DNA from: Leptodontidium sp. MPI-SDFR-AT-0119
Lineage: Eukaryota > Ascomycota > Leotiomycetes > Helotiales > Leptodontidiaceae
Reading direction: 5' to 3'
Assembly: GCA_020726505.1 (NCBI GenBank)
Contig: JAHLEZ010000050.1
Span: 1 to 64,000 of the forward strand
DNA length: 64,000 bases
Shown: positions 45,847 through 57,210 of the stretch, in pieces
Layout: each line of letters starts with the position of its first letter
Numbering within the stretch: position 1 is the first letter of the stretch
Translations under genes and position numbers: made by a program
The notes under the pieces: model-generated
The model's input: only the letters and a program-made list of their open reading frames with translations
Told to the model about the DNA's origin: nothing
Databases searched by the model: none

Positions 45847-46056
45847 ATGGCATTCGACACCTCAGCAACGACTTTCGACAACGAAGCCAAAAGAGTAGTC
45901 TTGAGGCTTAGGGTTAGCGATTTTGAAGGTCGCCAGTCTTCGGAGTTTGTTGATGCCATCAAGGCATATCTTTTGTTCGCAAAACGCCCCACGAACGAAT
46001 ATATGTGTACCCTTGAATTAGACCCCTGCCATAAATTCGCGAACTCTCTCAAATAG
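45847..46056 (+). CDS. Hypothetical small protein (69 aa)
   Basis: ATG 45847, VLRLRVSDFEGRQSSEFV and AIKAYLLFAKRPTNEYM, ending near 46056. It lies 140 bp before the HET gene. Could be a separate small gene, a truncated exon or chance. Confidence 0.3.
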   Translation: MAFDTSATTFDNEAKRVVLRLRVSDFEGRQSSEFVDAIKAYLLFAKRPTNEYMCTLELDPCHKFANSLK

Positions 46057-46198
46057 GCTTAGCGCATAGAGCACGTGATCGAAATCTTATGGTCTGAGGA
46101 AACTGAGGTAAGCTTTTCACTGCTCCTTCTTCTCCGTACACCCCGACCGAGAATCAACCAGTATACCTTCAACAGAGATCCATGTTCGGATTCCCAAA

Positions 46199-48277
46199 AT
46201 GAGCTCGAATGAAGTCTCACTCTCAGCGAACCCGGCTTACCAGTACCAAAAACTCACTGAACCTGATGCAATTCGGCTCATCCTTCTACTGCCTTCCGAC
46301 GATTTGCAAAGTCCTCTAGTGTGTGAACTAATCAGTACTACACTATCACACTATCAAAATGAGCTACTCGATCACTATACGGCATTGTCGTACGTGTGGG
46401 GTGATCCATCGCTCAGAGCCACGATGAAAGTGGCTGGCCGAGCGCTCTCAATCACCGCGTCTTTGGACACGGCGCTTCGTCATCTGAGAGATTCGTCAAG
46501 GACCAGAAGAATCTGGGCAGATGCGCTTTGTATCAACCAAAATGATTTCGAGGAGCGAAATCAACAGGTGCGCCAGATGGCCTCCGTCTATACTGTTGCT
46601 CAACATACCGTCATCTGGATCGGCGAAGGAACTGCAGAGACGAACGAGCTCTTCAAGACCCTCAGACTTCTTAGTTCTCAGAGGCTGCTTGGGAGATCTG
46701 TGGAGGATTCCGAAAGGAGTGGTGTCAGTCGCGACGTTGTGTTGTCCGCTTCCCAAACCATACTTGCCCGTCAATGGTTTAAGAGAGTGTGGGTCTTGCA
46801 GGAATTGGTTAGATCACGTGATCCATGGGTGCAGTGCGGCACGTTTCTTGTCAAATGGCAGGATTTGAAGTGCCATATTACGGCTGCTGCACTAGATATC
46901 GGCGAAGAAAAGGTACAAGTACTTGATGATATGGCGAGGTTGCATGCAGAGCACCAGTTAGGAAGTTTCCGGAACCTGTCGGATCCCGAGTGTAAAGATC
47001 CGAGGATTGTTGCTGGAAAATTGTTGACGTTACTGACATCTCGAAGAGCACTTGGAGTGCAGGACCCCCGCGATATGCTCTTTGCTCATGTTGGGTTACT
47101 TGGAAACGCTCGCATCGACGACTCACTCCTCCGATTGATTGAGGTGGATTATGGAAAGGAAGAAAGTCTTGTCTTCTTCGAAATCGCGCGTTTTCTCACG
47201 GAAGCCTTTCAGGACTATCGTATCCTATCTCTCCTCGAGTACCGTCATATGACCAGCTTGAGCCACCTACCTTCTTGGGTTCCTGACTGGACAGCAACAA
47301 GTCCGTCAAAATTTGAGACTCTATCCTCTGCACTTAAGCTGGAAGATACGATATCAGCGACGTACTTCCCACCAAATCCTCGGTGCCTTAATTTTGGATG
47401 CCCCAGTCCCGTACACTGGCTTGTGGAGGATGGTCGGTTGCCCGAATCCAAGACTTGAGTTCTGAGGTCTGCCAGGACATCATACATCCAGAATCCAAGG
47501 TGCTATTTGATTCGCTGAAGAACGTGTCCTTGAATAATCCGAAACATCACTGCAAAGTCAAAGACTTGTTCCTATTGTTGGGGACGGGATTCAGAGAAGG
47601 TTACGAAAACTGGCAGTACTTACTCGGCGATATGGACACCCCTGATCCAGCAAAGGTTTTCAAGGCAATCGAAGGCCATCTTGAGACATTTGAAGAGCCG
47701 TTTGATCCCCAGTCATTCCTGAAAACCTCGAAGCTCTTCGAAAGTACAGCAGACATCAGTCAAGCGGAACACACTTTTCGAGATGGAATCCAAAGCACTT
47801 GCGATTACCTCACGGAGGAATTATTGCTACAGAAACAAATTACGTTGTTTGGAGGATCTCGGTCTATCAAGCGTGGAGCATTCAACTTCGAGCCTCAGTC
47901 TTTGCTAGCCCACTTCACTGTTCAGGGCTTTGGAAAAGAAGCCAAAAGCATGTTTCGGTACCGGAGACTGGCAACTCTTGAAGATGGTACACCGGCTCTC
48001 GTGCCAGCGTTTACAGAAGCAGGCGACGTTGTCGCAATACTGATGCGTCACGCAATACCACTCATTCTGCGACCAATTGAGGTACAAGATTCGAGCCTTG
48101 AAGGGGATATCAGGGCCCCAAATTGACAAGAGTGGTAATCGCTTCATGGAAAGGAAGAAGATCGAGCATTTTAAAGTTATCGGAGAGTGTTTTGTCGAGG
48201 GTCTTATGTATGGTGAAGCGTACAAGAGATACAAAGCAGACTTGACCAGACAACCTCGAGTACTGGCTCTTCATTAA
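46199..48277 (+). CDS. HET-domain heterokaryon incompatibility protein, frameshifted
   Basis: ATG 46199. Residues ~60-200 carry the HET motifs: YTALSYVWGDP, RRIWADALCINQND and QVRQMASVYTVAQHTVIWIG. A region to 47458 follows, then the C-terminal half continues in another frame from about 47398 (CGGWSVARIQDLSSEVCQDI onward). A third piece (48132-48277) ends FKVIGECFVEGLMYGEAYK, the usual HET C-terminal VGECYVxGxMxGEA block. It joins in frame if GTACAAG...GACAAG (48081-48131) is an intron. The first frame change near 47400 has no matching intron, so it is a 1-2 bp indel or error. HET proteins trigger cell death when unlike hyphae fuse. If the frameshift is real, the protein keeps the HET domain but loses the C-terminus. 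Confidence 0.75.
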
Positions 48278-48289
48278 ATTGAGAGGAGG

Positions 48290-49100
48290 GCTGCTTCATC
48301 ATCCGAGTAATTTCACGCAGGTGTGCCGCGAACCAATCCAGTTGAAATTTCCTAAGGCAGGTTTTAAGAGTAGCAACCGGAAGTTGAGACAGCCGGGAAG
48401 GGATGTGGAGTATTCTTAGCAAGAAAATACTGCGCTGCTATAGTCATGCAATAATGTCTCAAGAATGACAGAGTGGTTGGTGTAATGGGAGGAAGAAGGA
48501 AGAAGTTGGTCACGGCGGAATTGTCACAGACAGGTGACAGCGTTTACAAAGTGTCTCCGTGCCAGTGTACACTCTTCTCTTCGGCGTTAGAATCAATCAA
48601 AGGCAGTTCCTCGTGCTTTCAGGCATTGTGACAACAGCAGGAGAAATTGATAATGAATCTGTGGATGGGGATTTGTAAGTATGCAGGTTTGTGAGTGTTT
48701 AGGGGCTTAGTTTGGCGATGTTTTCGATGGAATTGGTGGGTGGGTGGGGGGGAGCGGAGATCTGTCCAGTTCAGAGGCCTCCACTTGCCTCTGAAGCTCG
48801 CAGCACCTCCATTAGCAGGGTTTCTCCTGCCGCTGCACTTGTTCTTTCCCCAGCCCAGAACTCCCGAAGGCCGCGTTCTCATAACTGGTGCCTCAAGCGG
48901 CATTGGTGCAGACCTGCGTTCACTTCCTAAAGGGGCACGCGGCGGAATCGGTGCGCGGATCGCGGGTTAACTCGATAACTACTAATCCGAATCGAGTCAA
49001 AAAAATATCGTTTAAATCCTACGAATTGGGGCTCTCGAACGCGCTAATCCCTATAAGTTTATAGAAGTTAGGGCTTCCGATGCACGGCGTCGAAGACGGG
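48290..49100. other. Intergenic with SDR N-terminal fragment
   Basis: A plus-strand ORF near 48865-48930 reads GRVLITGASSGIGADL, the nucleotide-binding start of a short-chain dehydrogenase, but homology stops within ~20 residues. It is a fragment. Nothing else can be supported. Confidence 0.4.
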
Positions 49101-49114
49101 TGCGGGGATAGGGG

Positions 49115-49115
<1 letters not shown>

Positions 49116-49152
<37 letters not shown>
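49116..49152 (+). repeat. Poly-G tract (37 bp)
   Basis: Uninterrupted run of 37 G. It can form G-quadruplex DNA and is prone to length change and assembly error. Confidence 0.9.
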
Positions 49153-49153
<1 letters not shown>

Positions 49154-49159
49154 GGAATC

Positions 49160-49660
49160 GGTACGTGGCGAGCCTTGGCACCCTACCTCTTATGTGAGGC
49201 TCCTTTTGCGGTCTAAAAGGGGGGCGCGGACTACTTGCGGCTCTATGCCCCCCCGGCAGGCACGGACTTATATCCTAAAAGGTTACATCTTAAAAGGGGT
49301 TAACAGTAAGTAATACTTCTATTAGTCTACGCCTACTAGAAGGCTCTATTTAATTAGTTTTGTTATTATTATGTCGCTAGACCTCGTCTATAACCTGACT
49401 TACTAAGTAGTCGTGTGCTAGCACTACTAGACGTGCCTAGTTCTTAGTTAAAGTAGTATTAAGCGACACTTGTAGGGCGAGCCGTATCGTCTACTAAGTC
49501 CGGCTTTAAAGGCCCACTTAATATATATTAATGCGGTTAACGCTATAAGACCTAGAGACCTTAAAGAGGGACAGGCCTAAGGAGCCGGTTGCCTTAATTA
49601 AACACCTCCTAGTCCACGCGGGGTTTCACTGTCTCTTTTGCCCCCTCGAAGATCCCTTCT
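49160..49660. other. Eroded repeat, no gene
   Basis: TA-rich, stop-laden in all frames. It looks like RIP-degraded transposon but I cannot identify it. Confidence 0.4.
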
Positions 49661-49664
49661 ACAC

Positions 49665-49941
49665 TGTTACGGTATGGAAGTCACGGGTTAGGGGGGCAGA
49701 TGAATGTCGCATATGATGTCGCATATGATGTCGCATATGCGACCTAGTAGGCCTAATCAGGACTAGCGCGCATCCTTTGATTTCTCCATGTATAAAGACA
49801 GGAACCAGAGCCAGCTACGCAGCTCTTCTTTCCTCGTCTTTTCTACTCGATACTTAGCGTAACCTTAGGCCCAAATACAAGAGACTTGAGACTGCGTTGC
49901 TTGCAACCAGCTGTCGTATCAACCTGAGGCTAGCCGTAACA
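49665..49941 (+). mobile_element. Probable LTR (277 bp), no matching TSD
   Basis: Starts TGTTACGG and ends CCGTAACA (8-bp inverted termini). It contains a triple GATGTCGCATAT repeat (49702-49740) and a GTATAAAG box near 49790. Flanks TACAC and AAAAT do not match, so it may be a recombined or partial copy. The right end abuts the inverted-repeat element that follows. Confidence 0.6.
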
Positions 49942-49946
49942 AAAAT

Positions 49947-50218
49947 GGCATTTTCAGCCTCGCGAGCCCTCGCAAGCTGGCTCTCGGTCGCAAATTTGAG
50001 CCGCAAACCCTCGATTTTGCCCCCGAATATTACTTTACAATTACACCTTCAATTAAGCTAATAATTGCATGCAATTAATTGTTATATGTTAATCTTAAAT
50101 TATCCCTATTTTTTATATTACTTAAGAACTTGTTTGTAGAGTTAGAAGAGGGGGGCAAAATCGTAGGTTTGCGGCTTAAATTACGACCGAGAACCAACTC
50201 GCGAGGCTGAAAATCGCC
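49947..50218. mobile_element. MITE-like inverted repeat (272 bp)
   Basis: The left arm (49947-50030: GGCATTTTCAGCCTCGCGAG, CTCTCGGTCG, GAGCCGCAAACC, GATTTTGCCCCC) is matched in reverse complement by 50145-50218 with scattered mismatches and a 9-bp gap. The centre is AT-rich and non-coding. No clear target duplication was seen. Confidence 0.65.
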
Positions 50219-50432
50219 TATTTATAACGTCCCACCCCACCCTTTGGGCCACCCTTTTACACCAAAAACAGCGATTTTGAGGTATTGATATTTTTATAAC
50301 TAATTAATGAAAATTTGTACTTTTTTATATTCGTACTTATTAGCTCTTCTTAATTGACTTTACAAAGACAATTGTAATTTGGACTATAAATTATTACGTA
50401 ATACCAGAATTAAGTTTTTACATACAAAAAAC

Positions 50433-51135
50433 TGTAACAGTCGATGCCGTTGGAGGGCAGCAGGAGGGATCACAGTGTGGCAGAACAAGTAACAGGCGAC
50501 AATGTGTGTAGATTGCTGAGTGGAAGTACAGATTGGCGTTAAGAGATCAAACTCAAGCTTGTCCCTCCAAGGAGGTGACTAAGTCTAGCATATATACTAG
50601 ACTCCTCTTCCAATTCGGAGTTGTCCACTTATTCGGAGTTTGTAACGGTGCTGGGTTCTGACTGGTACGCGGCGTACAAGCTTCGTCGGTTGGTATCAGC
50701 TATGAAGTGAAGTCACAAGATCGGGGTTCTCAATAGGAATTGAGACGTTACAAGCAGTGGTAAACTTGAAGGTAAACTTGCTATGATGATTTGAGCACGA
50801 AGCTCTACTACTAAGGAAACTACTCTACTTATATAGAACTTGGGTTCCCACTGGATCCCTCAGGAGCCCATGGCCCTGAGGTTCCAGGAGCCCTGGATCC
50901 TAAAGCTCCAAAAGCTCCATGTCATCACGTGACTCATGGTCTCATGATTCTGTCCTTGTCTTGGCTTCTCTGTGCAGCAGGCTGCCGAGCCTCAGGGCCA
51001 AGACGCACGTGATCCTTCAGATCGTGACAGAGTTCTCCATTAAGTCGGAGTTCCCCGTCTCTTGTCCCTTGGTACCTATGTACCTCTTACTACATTGGTA
51101 CCTCCTATTACATAGAGCCTAAGGCTCATGTTACA
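50433..51135 (+). mobile_element. Solo LTR, family B, copy 2, split by a nested LTR
   Basis: Same sequence as 20510-20818 with a handful of substitutions, interrupted at 50640 by the family D LTR. Removing the insert and one GAGTT restores 309 bp. The outer flanks (AAAAC and ACTGC) do not form a duplication, unlike copy 1, so one end may derive from ectopic recombination. Confidence 0.85.
50641..51029 (-). mobile_element. Solo LTR, family D (389 bp), nested in family B
   Basis: Ends TGTAACGG...TCGTGACA, flanked by GAGTT on both sides (50636-50640 and 51030-51034) within the family B LTR. In reverse orientation it carries CTATATAAG near 50840, the promoter box. A diverged relative lies at 33455-33782. 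Confidence 0.9.
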
Positions 51136-51139
51136 ACTG

Positions 51140-51440
51140 CACCGTAGAGAAATACAAGCTCAATGAGCTCGTGAGCTCACAGATACCTTAGTCTATTTTT
51201 TACTTAAATACTAATAATAATTCCTCCCAAAATCGGGTATTTAATACAGCACAGTCCTCTCTTTAGCTCGATACGCATACGCTAACACACCTAATACCGA
51301 CTTAAAATTAAAGTATATTACCTCGCTTTAATTATTAGAAGTCGAGGCACATTCAAGCAAAGCGAGACAATACAGTTAGAGATGCAGAATAAAAGAAGCC
51401 GACTGTTCTTCAATCTTTTCGTCGCTCTTTACAACTATGT
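51140..51440. other. No gene
   Basis: AT-rich flank between two LTR insertions; only short ORFs. Confidence 0.4.
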
Positions 51441-51444
51441 TAAC

Positions 51445-51607
51445 TGTTGGTTACACAGGGTAACTCACCAATACTACTCGAGTAGATACAGTGACTTTTT
51501 GGTTGATAGGCTTAGTTGTCTAAGAAGGAGGAGGGTGGAGGAGCTTAAGGCCCCTCACCACGCTAGTGCGCGGTGCCACGTGACGACCATGTGCCCCACT
51601 CCCAACA
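51445..51607. mobile_element. Solo LTR, family A, copy 2 (inverted relative to copy 1)
   Basis: Reverse complement of 15335-15496 apart from a one-base difference in an A/T run. Flanked by TTAAC at 51440-51444 and 51608-51612. Two independent insertions, both young judging by their near identity. Confidence 0.88.
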
Positions 51608-51682
51608 TTAACGATGTTACAAGTATTGCGTAAGTTCATGCCCTCGTTCTCGTCGGGATATTCGAAGCTGATTTCTCGCAGA

Positions 51683-51982
51683 TTATCGCCACGGAGTATT
51701 CGTTATCATTAGTTCCTCGACTCTCTCTGATACCACGCGTTTGTGGAGAAGGGGGAGGGGGATGTAACTCTCATGTTGACTTTCATATCCTACCAGCCGA
51801 TGTTTTATCCACCACAAACTAGCGTCCCTCCCCGTCACGTAGTCGTTTCCTTCCTTCTCTTCAGCGGAGGGCTCCGCAAATGCCATTTCGCTGCCCTCCT
51901 TCCACCACATCGTGTCACCGTTCACCGGGCCAACCTTGGGACAGTCAAAATCGACTCCAGTGGCGTTACTGTCCGAAGACAA
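51683..51982 (-). CDS. Hypothetical ORF (99 aa)
   Basis: ATG to stop, mixed polar composition with WW-containing stretches, no motif recognised. It may be a gene fragment beside the LTR. Confidence 0.2.
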   Translation of the reverse strand: MSSDSNATGVDFDCPKVGPVNGDTMWWKEGSEMAFAEPSAEEKEGNDYVTGRDASLWWIKHRLVGYESQHESYIPLPLLHKRVVSERVEELMITNTPWR

Positions 51983-51989
51983 GCCGCAG

Positions 51990-54330
51990 ATTACCGATAG
52001 ATGATTTGAGCAATGTTTCCCGCGTTCTTGAGGGGAAGTTTTGTCAGCGCAAATATAATAATTTTAGAAATTCAATTTCAGTAGGGCTTGGTCGTCCCTC
52101 GGCGTTAGAAGACCTGATTGCATATTTCTAAGATAGGGTAAATTTCTACCTACGGAAAGCAACACGAGGAAGGCAATACTAACGCCGGTAGCTTTTGGCC
52201 TCTTAAATAAGAGCCACTACAGGGACTGCAGATCGGATTGGAGTTTTGGATCGCCATTCTCGGGCAGATTGTGCGGAAAGGCTGTGTGAAGACCTAAATG
52301 CGCTAGACCTGTAGGAGAGGGACACGGCGTAGGTGGTGTGATAGGTACCTCGAGTGGATATGCTCGCAGCCAAGGAGCCATCCATAATCAGACAGTCTTG
52401 AAGCAAGGCACACAGAAAGAAAGGTGACAAGGCAGTAAAGATCGATATTTGGAACCGCAGGTTAGAAAGATGGATTTCGTAGCTTTACATTCGATATGAC
52501 CCAGCTTATTTACCAAGGACAATCTGAAAGGCGTTGGGATTTCTGGTTTGAACGTCAGCCATTTAACATCCCGACTGAGCCTAAAAAACAGGGTTTCTAG
52601 GTGCAAGGCTGCTGCACCCGGCCCCAGCCATCACATGGAGATTTCTTATTGAAGTCGATGCTGGTTATGATTGAAACGGAGACATCCGCGAACCTGCCAT
52701 GCAAGCATTTGGGACAAGGGAAGACCAAGTGTCGTGCATCAACGTGGTGTGATCAATGCAGGCCATCAAGATTGTTCATCGGAATTGAAAACTAGTAAAT
52801 GAATCTGTAGTACTCTCTTAGGTCGGAGAGGGGATTGTTACTGGCCAATGGATTCAATCGGACTTGGCTTCGTGCGTCGAGCAGATCACACTATCAAAGC
52901 ATGTCTTTCAGCATCGGCATCCCGCACAGGCCAGAAGTCGACCTGACGATGACAACTCAACGTGCGTTGTGGCGTCGCCGGAGCACAACCTTAACTTTCG
53001 GTCGCGATTTGTGGGATCCACTGAGGTCATTGAGACTGACTGATTCGTAGGCAGGAGAGCCAACCTTTTTATATCATCTATGCCTGGGCGTGTTAAATTG
53101 GGTGTTGTTAACCAGGTCTTTGATTTCTCTATCGATAACTGAAAGTCAATTACTTCGGTGTAACACAGCACCATTTTAACGGATCCTTTCCTCATGTCTT
53201 TTCGAATGCCTCAACCCAGGGACCAAGAACGAATGATCTACGCTGGGGTTGTTGCAGCACGCACTACTGCAGGCAGTGTCCACAACGGAAGCCTCATATC
53301 TCCCGGTACCCCCTCATCATCAATCCCTGATCAGTAACTACTGTAATGATGCACACCTCCTTCCCCGCTCCCACGTGAAATTTCCCGACGTTCACCTTTT
53401 TTCAACCAATCTCGAATTGAATGAAGCCTGATGTTCTTCCAAAGGTCGACCTCAATAAGCCTATCGGGATTACTTCCTCCTCACCTTGGCTGCGCTCTCT
53501 AGTTCCTGCTCTCCGCTTCCCCAACACTCGCACTGCGGGGATGGCTGACCACCCCGGGCTTCGGTTGATGGCACAGGGGTTGTAGCGTCATCGAACCTGG
53601 GGCTCTTTCGCTCACGCGAACAATGGGGTCCCCACTGGACCGGAGGGGATTTCTGTTATTCTGTCCTTTGACGATTTGGGGGTCAATTATATGTACGCTG
53701 TACGGTGGTGCATCAACTGTGCAGAAATGACTCACCCCATCATCTCGATTTCATTCAATTGACCTTCGCATTCCAGTCTAGTAGTAGTAGACCTCGTGTA
53801 CCCCGAATGGAGGAACTATTCGGATTGGATTATTGGGTCGGGTTGAGAAATTCAAGTGGAGTCGAAGTGCCCATTGTTCTTCGCACGTCACAGAACGTTT
53901 TACTGTGCATATCGTTGAATGCCAAGTGCCAGTTACTATTCTTCTACCTCTACCCCAACGCTTCTTCTGCTTACTCTTCTTCATTCTTAACCTCCTATTA
54001 CGCCTCCTCCTCTCACCGTCACCAGAATCATTCCTCTTACTCACGCTAACAAGCCATTAGAAGACTCCAAGACCATGCGCTGGCCTTGCCTACCTCGTCA
54101 CTCGCTAAGTAGAGCTCTACAAGCAACCCACACAACCCAGTAATTCCGAGCCTGCCTGATGATACTGTCGAGTGAACAGTTATATCGCTGGTGCGAGTAG
54201 GAAATCTTAGATTCTCGGGAGCGTTATACGACCGCAGTCAGGAGGAGGAAGGAACGATCGAGTCCTGATCGTACAGACCTTAAATACCTTTCGCCCTTCC
54301 ATTCCCCACCGACACCTCATTCCTTCTCGA
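51990..54330. other. No supportable gene; 5' region of REG1-like gene
   Basis: Many short ORFs on both strands with no domain. The last ~300 bp are CT-rich, with a possible transcript leader before ATG 54335. Confidence 0.4.
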
Positions 54331-54334
54331 CAAT

Positions 54335-56116
54335 ATGGCCATGGTCCTTTCTTGGGAAGAGAGCAATTACTTCTCGTCAAGTCCAATTGGTCGATCTCAC
54401 TCCCACCCCGAGTTCATCGCACATCAAACGTCATACCCGAAATTTCCATCGAAATCAAAGGCCAGAGGCAGATTCAAGACGATAATTTCACCTACCAATT
54501 CTGCATCTTCCTCGGCTCCATCATCTCCAAGGACTTTACATGCCGACCCGACTACTCCTTCGTACTCTTCGACTCCTGCTCGCAGCTCATCGCTCGACAC
54601 CAGCTGGAGGGACCAAGACGACGAAGACCAAATTGTCTCTCCCTCCTACGACGTAGGATATTACGGTCAAGTAGAAGACCTGGAACCTCCAGCGAGCCTT
54701 TGGGTAGGTGACTCCTACACAGTCCCACAAACTTCTAACAGAACTTCGACCAATGTGTCGAGGCTGGAGTCTCCGAATCCAGTTGAACATACAGAGGACG
54801 ATATAGCGGTGCGAATACAGCCGTCGAGAAATGTAGATTACTTATCGCATAATTGGAGGGAGGAGGATATTTGGTCGTCTCGGAAGCATATTATGCGGAA
54901 TCGGAAAGCGTACAACAACAGTGCGAGATTGGAAAATGCATCTTGGAGAACATGGACGAAGTCAAAGAACAAGTTAAAGACAGTATCTCCAGAATCACTC
55001 AATTAGTAAGTCTTAATAAGAAACCAATTACGATCTCAGCCATCGGGCGTAGCTGCACCCTTGCTGACATCCGCCAGGCTGAAGGGCTGTGATGCAACTT
55101 GGTTATACGGGCCCCTACAGACTAGATCAGATAGGTCATTGAGAATGCCTCATTCCTCGCCAGGCAGCAGTAACTACAGCTCGAAGTGCAATTCCTTTCT
55201 CAACAAAAAGTCAATTCTAAAGAAGCAAAGTATGTCGGAGATGATGTTTCAGAGATCGCTGCTCGGGCAGGCAGCAGTAGCAGTTCAGGCACAGCAATTT
55301 TGTGAAGCCGGGCGAAGATGCGACCGGCTTACTATGGGACGGGCGACTTCCGACTTTGTTACATTTTCCACCTCTTCCAGAAGAATGAGAAGGGGAAACC
55401 CTAGCTTACTTCCTTCAGTCTTACCCTCGGGATTGGCATCTCCCAGTACAGTGGAGGAGAAGCACATTCATTTCAATGAGCAGGTCGAGCAATACATAGC
55501 GTTAGAAATGACTGGTAACGAAGACAAGAAGCCTGACTCGTATGCCATTCACGATTCCGACGATAACGATTCGGACGATAGAGCCATCATGATGAGGAGG
55601 ACCGATCCCAAGAGGAAATTACCGCTCATGTCGAGCAGAAAGGCTACACAACGGGCGAGCGTTAGTGCTGGCAGCAAGTCGATTGAAATGCTACCATCTA
55701 CGACGCTAAAGGACAGAGAAGACACCTCAGAACTACCGGAGACTGCAGTGAAGCACAGCAACAGCTTCTGGAACAGCAGCAAACTTTCCCCATCACCCTC
55801 ACAAGAACCAGTCAGGGACGGCTTGGGAGATGACGATGCGGATATGGACTGGCAGCCACCGAGTGCCCTTGCCAACCGCAAAGACAGCATGGCAGTAACT
55901 CAAGAACGACTCCAGACCCCGAACACATCTAGATTGTCCTCATGTCTCAACGGCGATCCATCAGGCATGAGACGTACACCCTCAGGCATGTTCATGCCTT
56001 ACGAAGAAGACGAAGACGACGTAGTCACGGAAGGCCTATTCGGGAAATTGGTCGATGCTGTAAATACAGCGAAGGATATCGCATACGTGATCTGGAACGT
56101 TGGCTGGAGGAGGTAG
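54335..56116 (+). pseudogene. REG1-like PP1 (Glc7) regulatory subunit, nonsense at the intron junction
   Basis: join(54335..55005,55078..56116) is in frame for 570 codons. Exon 1 ends with the DUF1752 block SHNWREEDIWSSRKHIM, SARLENASWRTW and LKTVSPESLN. Exon 2 continues LKGCDATWLYGPLQ, KSILKKQSMSEMMFQRSLL, then KHIHFNEQVEQYIALE, whose HIHF is the RVxF-type PP1 docking motif, and ends AKDIAYVIWNVGWRR. The family has Trp before LK; here the codon split across the intron is TA|G, a stop in place of TGG. As sequenced, translation would end at 223 residues, before the PP1 motif. In yeast Reg1 directs Glc7 in glucose repression. It may be a decayed duplicate of the essential copy; whether another copy exists cannot be seen. 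Confidence 0.8.
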
Positions 56117-56119
56117 TCG

Positions 56120-56965
56120 TTACAAGGAGCTGATACTCCTACTTACAATATTTACGGCGTGGAAAGAGAATAAGGAGAGCCGTAGCCTCTGCAGAGCTAC
56201 GCTCACGGCAAAGCCACGCTGCCTTCGGCACGACCATTGGAGAGCACTCTCTGCAGAGCCAGAGCCAGAGAGTCTGACTCTCTACAGAACAATCGCAGCA
56301 GAATGACACTCTCTCCAGCCGAGTCCCAGTCGAGCTTTACTGCTTTAGCAGCTGGAGAGACACACGCCCTTCAGCACAGTTAGTTACTTTAGTTCAATCT
56401 CTATAGACTCTTAGCCAGTGTAGTCAGTAGTATTACCTATCTCGTAATACGACCGTAAATCCGGCACGATACGCTTTAATACGATACCATGAACTGTAAT
56501 TGTATTGATCTTCGAATACGGACTATTTAATTAATACGGGGTGATACTATGGTATACCATTAGTATACGGCGGTAATCGACTTGGGAGGGGGAGAATGCG
56601 AAAAATAATTAAGCGAGCTGTCATCTTTCCCCCCTGTTAAATCAGAATGACTCATAATATAATTATGCATTTATTACCAAATTAAAGAGCAAAATCATGC
56701 GATTCTAATGATCTAGTTCTTATAATTCTTGATCTGAAATGACAAAGTTATAGCCAACTGAATATAGAGCCTCACTGTGAGGGTTGGAACCCCCGTTGTT
56801 GACTTGGGCTGTGCCCACGTGACGTACGCATGACGACGTCTCGCTGAAGAAGTTTCGCTGACGTCCTACTACAATGACGCCTCACTTCTAAGGTAACGAT
56901 ACAGCTGGCTGTACTAGGTGTAAAGAATGGTAACCGCTACTTGGTATTTAGTTCTTTACGTAGTT
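56120..56965. other. No gene; tandem GC-poor repeat-like DNA
   Basis: Just downstream of the REG1-like gene, short CAGAGC-type repeats (56180-56330), then AT-rich DNA. No ORF with support. Confidence 0.4.
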
Positions 56966-56974
56966 CTTTACAGT

Positions 56975-57210
56975 TGTTAGCGTGTGACAATTGACATGTG
57001 ACCGTTGAGTCACATGATTGAATCATCACATAAGGCAGTGGCATTTCTACCTAGTTTGTAGTGTTGGAGCGTACTGCTGCCTTTCGTTCAGATGCTCTAT
57101 ATAAGCATCAATAGCTGTAGTCTCAATACGATAACTCAAACCAAATTCATGAATCGTTCTATATGCTACTAAGCGCGCCAAGCCAGCTTACCCAACCTGC
57201 ATTGCTAACA
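56975..57210 (+). mobile_element. Solo LTR, family F (236 bp)
   Basis: Begins TGTTAGC and ends GCTAACA, with ACAGT at 56970-56974 and 57211-57215. A CTATATAAGC promoter box lies at about 57099. No internal domain is adjacent. Confidence 0.85.

Noticed and set aside
55549..55890. 113-codon minus-strand ORF
   Set aside because: Opposite strand of the REG1-like exon; Ser-rich composition follows from the acidic codons of the real gene.
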